Shown: one piece after another, positions 44,301 to 57,061 of the stretch
How the letters are laid out: every line of letters starts with the position of its first letter
How positions within the stretch are numbered: position 1 is the stretch's first letter
DNA from: Romanomermis culicivorax
Taxonomy: Eukaryota; Nematoda; Enoplea; Mermithida; Mermithidae
Direction: 5' to 3'
Length of the DNA: 64,000 nt
NCBI GenBank assembly: GCA_963922205.1
Contig: CAWUHX010000099.1
Location: forward strand, 930,001 to 994,000
Made by a program: the position numbers and the translations under genes
Notes under the pieces: model-generated
What the model was told of the DNA's origin: nothing
Seen by the model: the letters and a program-made list of their open reading frames with translations, nothing else
Databases searched by the model: none

Positions 44301-46135
44301 TATGAAAAATAGATATCAATTAACAGCCGATAATAATACAAAAGCAGTCGATGCATATGAACGCACTTTTAACCGGGTTATGGAACTTCAATCACTCGGT
44401 TATAGCGTAGTCGAAATGTGGGAGTGCGAACTTTTACAACAACTTCACTCAGATCCCGAAATGAAAACATTTTTTGATACAGTCAAAATACCGGAACCTA
44501 TAAATCCTCGAGAAGGTAAAATCTTGAATTGTTCTTTTTTATTTTGTCAAAAGTTTTCTTGTTTTAGCTTTCTTTGGCGGTCGCACTAATGCTGTAAAAC
44601 TGTATCATAAAATTAAGTACAATGAAGATGGTACACCTGCAGAAAAGATCAATTATGTAGATGTATGCAGTTTATACCCGTTTGTCAACAAATATGGGAA
44701 ATACCCTACAGGTCATCCAAAAATCTTTACTGAAGATTTTGAAGAGGTCAGTTCAACGTCACAACCTTATGAGGGGTTAATCAAGTGTACAGTTTTACCA
44801 CCTCCCAAACTCTTACATCCTGTTTTACCGTATCGACATGGTGGTAAATTATTGTTTCCTTTATGCAAAACTTGCACGCATGATTCACAAAAGACCACAT
44901 GCATGCATAACGACCAAGACAGAGCATTAGACGGTACATGGGTTACGATAGAATTATATAAAGCCTTAGAGAAGGGATATAAGGTATATTGTTACGGTAA
45001 TGGTTCTTTTTCTATGTATATTATTTTTGTTTCAGATCCTCAAGATTTTCGAGGTTTGGCATTATGATAATATTGAGCAATATCATCCAACCAAAAACCC
45101 CACTGGTGGTTTATTTACTCAATACGTCAATACCTTTATGAAAATGAAACTAGTAAATTTTATATTATGTAAATGTGACAGAATTTGATTGTAATTTTTA
45201 TAGGAGAGTGAAGGCTATCCTGCTAAAGCTCAGACAGATGAGCAAAAACGTGAATACGAAATGGAGGTCTACAATCGTGAGAATATTTCATTGGATTCTT
45301 CAAAAATTTTAAAAAATCCTGGAAAGAGGGCTTTGGCTAAATTAATGCTAAATTCTTTCTGGGGAAAAGTAACTATGCATAGTTTTTTGTATTTCATTTA
45401 ATTATTTTTATGTTTTTTTAGTTTGGTCAACGAAACAATATGGATAAGACTGTTATCCACAATGCACCCAAAGAATATTTTGAACTTGTGATGAATGTCG
45501 CCAACATTATTAAGAATGTTAGACTAATCAATGAACAATTGGTGTCAACAACATATTGTCAACATGATGATTTTGCCGAAGTCATGGGAAATACTAACGC
45601 TGTTATTGCAGCTTATACAACGGCTCAAGCTCGATTAAAGTTATATTCTTACATTGAGCGATTAAAAAGTCGAGTATTGTATTTTGACACGGATAGTATT
45701 ATTTACCTGTCAACAGTTGACAAACAACAATATCAAGTACCCACTGGTTGGTGTCTTGGTGAAATGACTGACGAGTTACGTGAATATGGTTCTGGATCTT
45801 ACATTACCGAATTTGTTAGTGGAGGTCCTAAAAATTATGCCTACAGGTTGTACAGTCCCTCTACAGACCAATACCATCACGTAATCAAAGTCCGCGGTAT
45901 CACTTTGTCATCAGATACTATGAAAAAAGTTAATTTTTATTCGCTTCGTCGAATGGTTTTTGCTTTTGTAAAAAACAATGGAAAAGAAGAAGTAGATGTA
46001 CATAGTCTCCGTATAGAGCGTCAGCAAGATCGTAAAGTTGTTACTCGTAAAACTTTGAAAAAATTTCGTATAGTATATGATAAACGTATTTTGAAACGTA
46101 ATTTTTGTACATTTCCTTATGGTTGGACTAAATAA
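41333..46135 (+). CDS. Protein-primed DNA polymerase B (11 exons)
   Basis: Exons: 41333-42044, 42098-42454, 42505-42933, 42995-43468, 43528-43787, 43838-44195, 44249-44515, 44568-44983, 45036-45152, 45204-45368, 45422-46135. All introns are GT-AG, 50-61 bp. The sum is 4269 nt, an exact 1422-codon frame. The N-terminus is acidic with a Gly run. Then come an IIQINNTDDLCFARALVVA domain and Cys-rich zinc-binding stretches. Exonuclease motifs: YDFETT, AHNSRGFDGQF, YCRSDVQVL. Polymerase motifs: VCSLYPFVNKYGKYPTGHP (A), LMLNSFWGKFGQRNN (B), YFDTDSIIYL (C) and KVRGITL. It replicates the linear genome from a terminal protein. All catalytic motifs are present, and the stop lies at the inner edge of the right TIR. 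Confidence 0.93.
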
Positions 46136-46137
46136 TT

Positions 46138-47472
46138 TTACAATAAAGTAGAATGTTGCATCGAATTAAAAATTTTTCTTTTTGATATGTAAAGATTTTT
46201 TCTTTTTTTCTACATGCTTTTTACGACTATTTTTTGATCATTTTTATAAAAGACCTTCTTGATCATTTTTGGCAGAACATCAAACTTTATACGCATGCAC
46301 CCGTAAGGATAATGTTTCATCGCGTAATGACTCTCCCGAGAATTTACTCATTAAACAGACCATTACTGACCAATTTGACCGTTTGAGATTGACTTGAACG
46401 ATCGTTCAGGAATGGGGCCTCCGAGCATATTTACGCCTGCAGGTGGCACCCTTTTGTCAAAGGGGGTCCAGGGGCGCAAATTTTTGAAAGGCTTCTTCTG
46501 CCCATGGGAGAAGCCATTTTTACACACGATCGCTTTTTATTTCTTTTCATATTTTGCTCATTTTATGTTTTCCTTTTTCATCTACAGTAACACATCTATT
46601 ACCCTAATTCCTCTATTACCATAATAGAAAAATTTACCGTAATTCTACTATTACGGTAACTCAAGAACATGCATTCTTAACCGTACGTCAACTCTCCAAA
46701 TTTTCTACACACTTTTTACGACCAGCTCGTTTGGTCATCTTTCTATAAAAGACCTTATTTGTCTACATGCTTTTTACGGCCAGCTCGCTCTGGTCATTTT
46801 TATAAAAGACCTTCTTGGTCATTTTTGGCAGAACATCAAACTTTATACGCATGCACCCGTAAGGATAATGTTTCATCGCATAATGACTCTCCCGAGATTT
46901 TACTCATTAAACAGACCATTACTGACCAGATTGACCGTTCTGACATTTGTTGACTTGAACGATCGTTCAGAAAATGGGACCTCCGAAATATATTTACACC
47001 TGCAGGTGGCACCCTTTTGACAAAGGGGGTCCGGGGTGCAAATTTTTGAGGGCTTCCTCTTCCCAGAGGGGAAGCCGTTTTTACACACAATCTCTTTTTA
47101 TTTCTTTTCCATTTTTTGTTCATTTTAGTTTTCCTTTTTGCGTTCATCATTGATTTTCCTTTTCCACCCACAGTAACACATTTATTACCATAATCGAAAA
47201 ATTACCGTAATTCTACTATTACGGTAACTCTAGAACATACATTCTTAACCGTACGACCTATAAATCGACCATATATGTTTACTGTACGACCTATAAATCG
47301 ACGAAGAAATTAACCGTATATGTTTACTGTACGACCTGTAAATCCACCAAAAGCCAATCGTATATGTTTACTGTACGACCTATAAATCGGCCGAAAGTGA
47401 CAAATTATAGGTCGTACACAAAAGATAGGAGTATCCTTAAGCGTACGACCTATACGGGCCGGCCTTACTACT
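46138..47472 (-). repeat. Right terminal inverted repeat of the Maverick
   Basis: Reverse complement of the left TIR. It carries the same 12-bp GTACGACCTATA array near its outer end (47250-47455), the same TGAACGATCGTTCA palindrome (46965-46978), and an internal ~550-bp tandem duplication (46195-46680 and 46681-47230). The two TIRs differ by scattered substitutions and small indels, so they are not perfectly homogenised. Confidence 0.88.
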
Positions 47473-48639
47473 AACCTGTTTCAAGAGGATTCATTCCGAC
47501 CGTATCACAACTATAGTCCATTTAATTTGAAATTTTAGAAGCAGCAAAAATAAAAAAACTAGGTTCCATTTGACACACAATTTTCACTTATTGGAAAATT
47601 TTATACTATTGAAAAAATCCAAATTTTTTCATGTGAATGAGAAAGGTCAGAATCACTGAAAAAACATCACGCTTATCCACTATCGATTTGGACAGAACTG
47701 TGTCGACTAATAAGGGATAAGGATCTCATAGCGAGGTTATTGAAAAAAATTTTCAGCTGTTCGCTTTGGCGCTCACTGTCGAAACTTTTTTTTATAGAGA
47801 ACAATAACAAACTCACTGATTTTTTCCGTATCAAAATTACTTTCACAGGCTCGCTGCATCGATCATCTCAAAATGGATGGGGTAAATGTAGTCGTTATCG
47901 CCTAAACTCCTCTATAACAGATCATTGCCGTATATGCTGTGGTTTATGGTTTAGAATAGTTTCTAATCACTATTTTATTATTTTTAATGTTTTAGAACGC
48001 CTCTTGTTGCCGATTAACTTGAATTTTTTGACAAGACATCACGAAAAAAAGACCACCGTTAAAATATTTATTGATTTTTCCCTTTAGGCAAACTCTTATT
48101 GACAAAGACAAAGTTTCACTATCACCCTTGAAAAGGCCTTCTTTAGTCAACTGCACGAGATCCATTATTACACAACTCGAATCAATGTAATTTTAGATTG
48201 TTAGAAATCTATCTAGGTATTTCTGAACATTAATTCTCTTCAAAATGATGTACGATTTTTGATCAACTTTGTCTTAGTGTAGCGTCTTAGCGTCCAAAGC
48301 TGTCCGACATATCTATGTATGATAAATGCTTTTTTCCAAAATAAAAACTGAATCCGTGAAGAAATCGTGTGTTCTCATATGAAGATATCTCGCTATTCAT
48401 CTTCGAATTGATGGTCCAGATGGTAGATTCAAAGCAAAATTACAAATGACTGTAGGAACAAAATTTTGATCTTTTCTTCGTTTGTCGTACTTTTACGGCG
48501 TCAATTCGTCATTGCTGATTGAATTTAAGATGGGTGGAGACGGTGGATCAATTGCAAGACGTTCGGAATTGGTCAGGAATAAAAAGAAACCTGAAAACGT
48601 AAGTTCAGGAATTTTCCTAAAACGAAGAGAGGGCTTTTT
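47473..48639. other. Non-coding flank
   Basis: AT-rich sequence right of the Maverick. Short frames (for example at 47740) have no recognisable content. No repeats noticed. Confidence 0.45.
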
Positions 48640-50660
48640 CTACTCACGACCAAATGATCATACCTGTAAGCACCGTTTTTTTTCCTCGAAAATTTTTTCC
48701 ACATGAGAACCGGACCCAAAATTTTTTTCCTCATTTTCCAAAAAATTTCCTCATTTTTAAAAACGCTTATAATGTGGCTACGGATGCTTTTTTATGCATT
48801 TTAGGAGCATACCCAAACATTTTGTTGTATTTGGAGTCAGAAACCTGCAAAAATGAGAAAAAAATTGAGAAAATTCTAATTATATTAGTCAAAATGAGCT
48901 CATGAGAAATATATTGGTGTTCTACAGGAGCGGGGGAAGCATGTTAACGATAGAGTTCTCGGAAATTTATCCGCTATTAACATTTCTATGGCTCTGATTA
49001 GAATCATCTAATTTTATTTAGTTCTTGGTCCGGCGCGGAGCGCCGGAAAAATTTTTCAATTTTCACTTTCTAAAACGCTGGAAAATTATCCTTCACAACG
49101 TTGAGAAATAAATTAAAATCAAACTGATGAACTATAATTTTTTCCCCATTCCGGCGCGAAGCGCCGGAAAAATTTTCGGGTTTTTATATTCTAAAACGCT
49201 AGAAAATAAATCTCTCCAACAGATATTCATAAATAGAAGTTGTAAAATCGCAGTTTAGAATGATGTCTTCAATTTCCATCTTCAATAAATGCAAAAGTCC
49301 AGGTTGCCAACGTTTAAAAAATTCCAAGCATCGAGAGGAAAAATTGAGAGAATTGATGAAAAATCTCAATTTTGGGCGACATAATGGACTGTTGACGATT
49401 AGAAAATGAAACGAGCTAACTTGATTGATCGAAACTGTTGAGCATTAATTAGTAAGTCGAAGTAGATAAGTATGCTAACGGCCGCGCCTGATAGAAAATA
49501 GTTAAGATTATACCCATGACCGGCGCGAAGCGCCGGAAAATTTTGAGCTTTTGACCCTTTTAAGTCCACCAAAACGCATCTTTTCGGTTTTGAATTCCCC
49601 AAAATTTTTTCCTCAATGAGAACCATACCCAAAATTTTTTTCCTCATTTCGAAATTTTTTTCCTCAAAACACCCCATTTGAGGAAAAAACGGTGCCTGTA
49701 AGACCTCCGACCAGTTGGGGGGGGGGGGAGTCGAAATTTTTCCCAAAAAAGGCCAAAAAAAAAACACTTTTTGGCAAATTTTTTTAATTTTTCCCCAACT
49801 GGGGGGGGGTAAATGATTTTGGGTACTGGGTTGGCCAAGTTGGGTGGGGGTCCCCCCCCCCAAGTACAGGTATGCCAATGATTGTAAACACCGTTTTTTC
49901 CTCAAATGGGGCCTTTTGAGAAAAAAAGATTGGAAAGGAGGAAAAAAAATTCTGGGGAATTCAAAGCCGAAAAGATGCGTTTTGGTGGACTTTAAGAGGT
50001 GAAAAAATCTCAAATTTTCCGGTGCGAACATGGGTCTAATAATCACTATTTTTTATCAGGTCAGGCGCGGCTGTTAGCTTATCTACTTCCACTTACTAAT
50101 AAATGTTCAACAGTTTCTATCAATCGAGTTAGCTCGTCTCATTTTCTAATCGTTAACAGTCAGTATTTCGTTGAAAATAGAGATTTTTCATCAAGTCTCT
50201 CAATTTGTTTTCTCTATGCTCGGAATTTTGCAAACGTTTGCAACATAAGGTAAAGTGGGGTGACTTTGATCAGAGTATGGCATTTGATAACTATTTGAGA
50301 TTAGCAGGTCATTTTTGCTGCGTAGACAACCAACAGACAAATTGTTCCACAATGCTTGTAAATTAGACTTGAAAGTCGCTACGTACAAATTGTACAAATG
50401 AAATATTGGCTGTCGTTTCTGCATGTGCAAATGGGTCATGTACAAAAAAAAACCCGCAACGTTGTGAAAGTTCGTTTTATAGCGTTTAGAGAGTGAAAAT
50501 CCGAAAAATTTTCCGACGCTCCAGGTCAGACTATAAAAAAATTGGATAATTCTAATCGGAACCACGGAAATGTTAACAGCAAATAAATTTATGAGAACTC
50601 TATCATTAACATGCTTTCTCTGCTCCTGCAGAACACCATGACCAATATATTCTTCCATAG
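48640..50660. repeat. Fold-back (palindromic) repeat element 1
   Basis: The left arm (about 48905-49720) reappears inverted at about 49880-50650. Matching blocks include GTTAACGATAGAGTTCTC with its inverse near 50600, the GATTAGAAAATGAAACGAGC region at 49401 with its inverse near 50130-50150, and the CGCATCTTTTCGG region at 49575 with its inverse near 49960. The centre holds G-rich runs (49715-49860). Three copies of the hairpin CCGGCGC-GAA-GCGCCGG (or a one-base variant) lie at 49030, 49151 and 49520. No protein coding. Confidence 0.75.
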
Positions 50661-53004
50661 GCGAAGGCGTAGCCATGATTTTATCCTATGGGGTGCACTG
50701 GAAAATTTTTACTCACTACATATAGTAGCAATGTTGCAACAAACTGTCAAGTAAATTAGGCAGCAATTAAGCTGTTGTCAGATTGTAATTTACAATGTTT
50801 TATTTCAGTTTAATGTGACGAAACACTTATGCAAAAATATTCAATATATCAGTAGAGTCAATCTTACCGGTTTCCTTGAAATAGTATGAAATAACAGCAA
50901 ATTCTGACACCCGCTTTGTTGTTTTTTCACAAAAGATCTGAGGCCGAGCCAGTAATAGCATAGTGAATGTTCTCTCAGGCATCGGAATGGTGACTACAGT
51001 TTTTATCCTCAATCGACCATTTTTGAGGAATTTTTTTTTGAAATTGAGGCAGATTTTTTTGTGCTTAAGCATCACTTTGAGGAAATTTTTTTGATGGTTT
51101 CCTGTCCGCAGATGCATTTTACGCATTGTAAAATTGAAAATTGTTGAAATAATCCGGCGCGAAGCGTCGGATTTTAATTATTTAATAATTTTTCCATATT
51201 ATTCCTGTGCATGGTTAGAAAATGTCATTCTATAGCTAATGCTTATAGCTTTTAATTATCAAGATATTATAGAGAAATGTTTGATCCTGTTGTTGTATGG
51301 CAACATACAACATTCCACCCGTAGGATTGAAGTTGAAGCCAATCCACGGGTCCCGAACCCGGCCATTTTTGTTGAGCCCTGGTCGGGATGGTTACACCTA
51401 CCCCGACATTGGCCAATGGTGGGACAGCTACGGCGCCACCCAGGAAGCCCTTCAACACTGTGTCGTTCTTTTTGAGAATTCGACTAAAAGCACTCTGTTA
51501 TTTTCCCAAAATATTTTTGTGGTCCTTGAAAAGATTTTGACATTTGTGTGATTAAAACATTTTGAGTCCAAGTGGGAATTCTTGCTGGTTGAAGAATCGA
51601 AATTCTTGGTTGTCTTCGTAGTTTTTGAATTGTACTCTGCCTGACTGAAAATTCATTGAATTCACTGAAGAATTAAACTTTCCGTCTAGGAGATAAAAGT
51701 TGGAAAGGTTCATTTTCCAGCGTTCTAGAATATCAAAATACCAGATAACTTTTCGGTGCTAGGCGCCGAACAAGTTACTCTACCAATCTTTCCATTTTCT
51801 CTTCAAAACTCAGAAAATTTGGTTTTAAAAGCCTAAAAGCTACGTGAATCGCATAAAATAAAAGAAAATTAGCTTTTGGTAGTTTTCTTGATGAAAGTAA
51901 GCTAATTCATTGATTTTAGAGTGAGCAACCAAAAATTTATCTGTGCAATCAAACTTTTTCCCCAAGTTGCACATTGGAACCCGGCCTTTGCCGAAAAAAG
52001 CACTCTGGTCAAGTTCATACTTTTATGTCAGATTGTCAGCTGTTCAGAATCAGTTTTAAAATTTTATTTCATTGTTATCTTTTTATCAAAGTTTACTGTT
52101 TGATTTACTTGTTATGTCAAAATTAGTATGGTTGTTTTATGTCGTCAAAGGAATATGATAAATAAATGTTATGCATGCCGTTGAATTATTATCTTCCTTG
52201 GCTCATGTAAACTCACTTAAATATTTATTTATGAGCAGGGCATAGCTCGAAACTTTTTGCAAAGAATTGTCAGTTTTTTTGGCGGAATAATGAGAAACTT
52301 TCAAAAAAACACATCAAAAATGATTTTCCTCATGAGGAAAAAAATTTTAGGGTTTTTCCTCAAATGGAGCAAAAAGTTTTTGGCAAAAAAACACTGATGG
52401 CGACTTGATTTGATAGCTTGGCAGAATTTTTTTCAAAACTTCTATTCAGCCTATGGGGTACAATTGCACCCACTGGGCCAGGGGGGTGGCCACGGTCTCA
52501 GGTGTGGGTGTTTACCCCCTAGCCCCCATGGGCATGTATGGCTGAAAGTTAAACCACTGATTTTCGTCAAATCGGTGTTTTTGACAAATCGGTGTTTCCC
52601 CCAAAATTTTTTCCACAACGAGAACCATACTAAATTTTTTTTCCTTATTTCCAAATTTGGTTACCCTATTTGAGGAAAAAACAGTGCTCTACTTCTTTTA
52701 CTAGTTAACTTTTAATTATTGTCATCCTACGTGTAATCGGAGGGAAGTGAAATTGGAACCATACATGCATATTTGTGATAGGGGGATACCCCCTATTTGA
52801 GAACCTTGAACTACCGAAAAAATCGTTAAACGCATGTAACGGGGCACTGAGGTTTGGGGGGGGGGTGTCGTTCGACTTTTTTTGGGTCAGTGAATCCCGA
52901 AATTTTGGGGAGAAGGGTCTCTCAAGGAAAAAAGATGCAATTTTTTCATGAAAAAGGTCCGAAAATAGCTTAAAAATTAGTAATTCCTTGTCTAGAAAGG
53001 CCGA
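50661..53004. other. Non-coding repeat-derived DNA
   Basis: Contains another hairpin copy at 51154 (one mismatch), a short GC-rich patch at 51330-51450 without recognisable function, and fragments resembling the fold-back arms (TTTTTCCTCAAATGGAG near 52350, TTTGAGGAAAAAACAGTG near 52668). No gene. Confidence 0.45.
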
Positions 53005-53850
53005 AAAAATGTATTCATGGCGCGAAGCGCTCACATTTTTTGTTCAAAAATTGACATTTTTCATCAAAAGGCTGACATTTCAGTATTTTTCCGACCAAAA
53101 GTATGTGGGTTCCTACGGCTACCATATGGCTGGCCTCAAGTTGGGAAATCCTGGAGGGCTGTCGCCCAATGACTAGCCATATGGTCGACGATTTCTGCGG
53201 CGGTCCCATAGCACTTTCCCCCCTTTTTATATTAAACACACCTTTTTCCAAGACAGTTTTTTCGCTGATTATTATGCATACTTTGTATGAAAAACTTCTT
53301 GTAGAATTTTTTATGCCTTTCTTCCTCACTCGCCTCCACTCCCTCGATAAAAAGTCGACGGTCCCACCCCCTGGAAAGCTCTTGCCGTGCGTGTCTGATT
53401 GGAACCCAGACTTGAACGGCATGAAGTTTCCAGGGAGGAGAGTACTTGGAATTTTTATCGAAGAGGGTGGGGTGGGTGAACAAAAAAACAAAAAAGTCCC
53501 ACAAGCATTTTTTCATACAAAATATGCATCAAAAATATAAAAAATTTGAAAAGTTTCAGATAGAAGTGGATTTCTTTCGGGCCAGGGGAGTGTCCAGAAG
53601 AGTCTGATGTAGGAGGGTTTACCTACCCTTGACCCCTCCTATGTGCATTATGTCCCCAGAAATCGTCGGTCATATCGCTAGCCCGTGGGCGATCCCCCAC
53701 AAAATTTGCCAATAATATGGCTAGCCATATGGTAGCCATAGAGACCCCACTCATTTGGCCAGGAAAATACCGAAGAACGTCAATTTTTGAATAAAAAATG
53801 GTCAAAAATGTCAATTTTCTCGGCGCTTCACGCCATGAATACATTTTTCA
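53005..53850. repeat. Fold-back repeat element 2
   Basis: A near-palindrome centred near 53410. The left arm's GAAAAAATGTATTCATGGCG (53002) faces its inverse at about 53825-53845; CTACGGCTACCATATGGC (53115) faces GCCATATGGTAGCCATAG (about 53720-53740); CCTCGATAAAAAGTC faces the inverse near 53455. A half-copy of the same sequence occurs alone at about 57220-57430. Short frames inside are not gene-like. Confidence 0.7.
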
Positions 53851-56800
53851 CGTTTCTTTTTGGACGAAAGTTACTATTTCTCGAACCGTTTCCGCAATTT
53901 TTCCGAAAAAATACAATTTTTTTTCTTCAGGGACCTCCTCCGCAAATTTTGAGGATTCGGTGACCCCGGCCACAGAAAAGTCGCAGGACTCTCGGGGCTC
54001 CGTTGGTTGTCGCCACCTGCAATGTCTCATCTCATTGTTTAATCCATAGTCTTGTATTCTGTCTTATTATTTGACGAAAATCAAGGTTTTCTCGATTATT
54101 TTCACAAAATATTTTTGTGATCCTCGAAAGTTTTTGAATTTTTCTAACATTTTTTTTCTCATTTAGCAAATGATTAGAGCATCATCAGTTTGGGGTAGTG
54201 GCAGAAGTTCTTACTGGTCGAAAAATGCGAATTATTGGCTGTTGGCCTGATTTTTGGATTTCAGCTGCATGATTTCAATATGATTTGTTTTGCATTTGTC
54301 CCAGTACAAAAAATGATTAAATTGACTGCAAAATTAAACCGCTTATTCAGAGAGCAAATGTTGAAAGTATTCATTCCCCAGCATTCTAGATTATAAAAAA
54401 ATCACTAGCACGCGTACCAACATTAAATTATTTTCATTTTTCAAAAATTTTCAAAAGTCACTAGCACGCGTGATAACATTAAATAATTTTCATTAGCACG
54501 ACTCTGGTTTTATTAGCACCGTGCTAATAAATACCTTGCTGCTACCGTAAATGCATCCCCAACATTCTACCCAAATGGAGAAAGCAGTCAAAAGTTTTCC
54601 TCCGTTTTCCCCTAGACGTTTTTTCGCTTGAAAATGCTTATAGGTGCTTTATCTATGTATTTTTGAGCTCATTTGAACAACATTTTGATATCTTTAGAGC
54701 CAAAATTGAGGAAAATATTTATTTTTTAGAACTTAAAATCCGAGTTTTCCTAGAATAGGGGAATAATTTTTCAGTTATCAATCAAAGAGCATAATTACCT
54801 TATGCCTAGAATGATTTTCAGACTTGAGCAACGAGTAGAAGTTTTGAATCAGCCAACCACCAACCAGCTAGAAAATCACTTTGAAGGCGACGGTGTTTAA
54901 GAAATTCGAGCAAAACAGAAAAATCCACGTTTTTTTATACTCAATCCATTTGTACTGGTCCAAACGACGGTCCAAAATTTATTTGTGCTTCATTGGATGT
55001 ACTGTGATTGATATATCAAATCGAACTTTCATACCAGAAAATTGTTAGTACTGGTACAAACAAGGCCCAAATTTTTGTTTTTACTCAAGCCAAAAAGTTT
55101 GTAGAGTATAAAAAAACTATGCATAGAAATAATTTTGGCGTCATGCACCGAAATTTTTTTTTTAGATTTAGATCGGAAAACTAATCTTTTTAACGTTTGT
55201 TTCTCGGACAAAAGGTTTCATTTTTCAGTGAATCCTATGATTTTTCGGTCGACCAAAATGCAAAAATCATATTGGACTTGAAAACATGCAACTATAATTC
55301 AAAAATTAGGCAAACGATTAATAATTTCTATTCCAACACCAGCAAAAACTTCTGATGATGCTCGAATCATCTCTTGAATGCGATAAGTACGTCCACGAAA
55401 CACAAAAAAAATTTAAGACTGCAGAAAAGATCTTATGAAAATAATCGCAAAAAATCTTGAGTTTCGCTAGATGTCAAAAAATAATGCAAGGTCAAACATT
55501 TATCCATAATATGTTGATTTTGAGAAGCTACAAGCACAAGTTGGACTTCAGTTCTTAACGAGGACTAGAAATAATACCTTAAATTACAAATGATTTGAAA
55601 ATGTTCAGTATTTTCCGTTTCAAAATGCATAAAAATGCATGAAAATCAGTCACATAATCGATAGGATCGTCAGGATTTTGGCCTCTCTGTGCAATTCAGC
55701 AAGAAAAATTTGGTTGCACAGCCCGAAATTTGGTTGTGTGCAAAAAAACATGGTTGCTCGGATTGGGCAGTGGGACTCCCCACCTTGTTTCCTCAAATAA
55801 AGTCTATTTTAAGGAAAAGATTAGGAAATGCGGAAAAATATTTCGGACACAGTTCTCATTTTGGAAAACTATTTAAGGAGTTCATCATGACCAAAAGGTG
55901 CATTTTCGTGAACTTTAGAAGATCAAAATCTCAAAATTTTCCCGCGTTTCGCCCCTGTTATGAGTCTAACAGTCATTATTTTCCAAGATATACGCTTCAA
56001 AAGATCTTATGAATTGGATTAGCTCATCCCTTTTTTTAAATCTTAATTTTGCCAAAAATCGAGATTTTTCAACACTCATCACAAGTCTCCCAATCATTTT
56101 GAACGTGAATTTTTGCATTGAAAAAGGACAAACACATCATTTTAGACTGTAAATTTTATTGTTCTATTCAGAAATACGTTTTTTGAGTGTTTATTTTTCA
56201 GCTTTTTAGAATGTAAAAATTCGAAAATTAAAGCTCGAAAGAAAATTAAAATCTATAAGTTTGATTAAAACTTATTTCTCATGGTTGTGAAAATTTGTTT
56301 TCCAGGGTATTGGAATGTAATGGCACGAAAATTTTTTCGGCGCACAGAAATAAGCAGCTGAATTCCCGAAAAATCTATCGTTATTGTGCTCCAGAAATGA
56401 GTAATTAGCTCATTTGTTGTCACAATGTAAACGTTTCTAAAAATGCTAAAAATTTTCGAAAAATGGAAAAAATTTGGGTATGGTTCACACGTGGAAGAAA
56501 TCTTCGAGGAAAAACGATGGAACCCTCACCATCAAAAAGGTCACTCATATATATAGTCGTCGACGATCTTCCCCCAACCTCATTTGTTGATAGAAATGCT
56601 TGTTGACTCACTGCCACCGCCAAAATTTTGGAAACTCGACTACTCTCTCCCCTTGAAAATAGATTTTATCGTGTTACCCAATTGGTCGGAGTTCTTATAA
56701 TTACTATGATTAAAAGCTAGTTTTCGTGTTGTTGGCCAGATTTCTTTTCCGCTGCTCAAAAAAGTCAAAAATGTTCCAAACTTGAAAAGGAGTAAATGAA

Positions 56801-57061
56801 AATCAAATGAAAAATCTTAACTATGATCAAATATTCAAACAGAAAATGAGACAAGATATATTAGATCAAGAAAACTATTAAAAGTCTGGTGTGCTAGCGG
56901 CCAGCAATTGAGCTCGTTGTTTCTGGCCTTGTAACTGCCACGAAATATTCTTTTTTCTTTCCCGTAGTAGAGAAAAATGCAAAATTGTCTTTTTCCAAAC
57001 TAAAAACCAAAATTTGGAGAAATACAATGGTGAGGGAGTAGCACATGGAACCACCTGTTCA
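53851..57061. other. Non-coding, diverged repeat DNA
   Basis: No gene found. A diverged relative of the fold-back arm is visible at about 55780-56040 (CAAAAGGTGCATTTTCGTG...). The remainder is AT-rich and featureless by eye. Confidence 0.45.

Larger units (their letters stand above)
27276..47472. mobile_element. Complete Maverick/Polinton (adintovirus-like) element
   Basis: 20.2 kb bounded by inverted repeats that start AGTAGTAAGGCC at 27276 and end with the complement at 47472. It encodes protein-primed DNA polymerase B on the plus strand (right side). On the minus strand it encodes integrase, packaging ATPase, adenain-type protease, major and minor capsid proteins and several conserved small proteins. 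This is the full core set of Polintons, which replicate their DNA with PolB, integrate with a retroviral-type integrase and probably form virions. All core frames are open, suggesting a fairly recent copy. A 5-6 bp target duplication was not found at the edges I assigned. Confidence 0.95.

Noticed and set aside
51297..51551. GC-rich ORF as a small gene or tRNA-derived SINE
   Set aside because: No A/B box arrangement, splice support or recognisable domain; it is a short GC-rich patch in repeat DNA.
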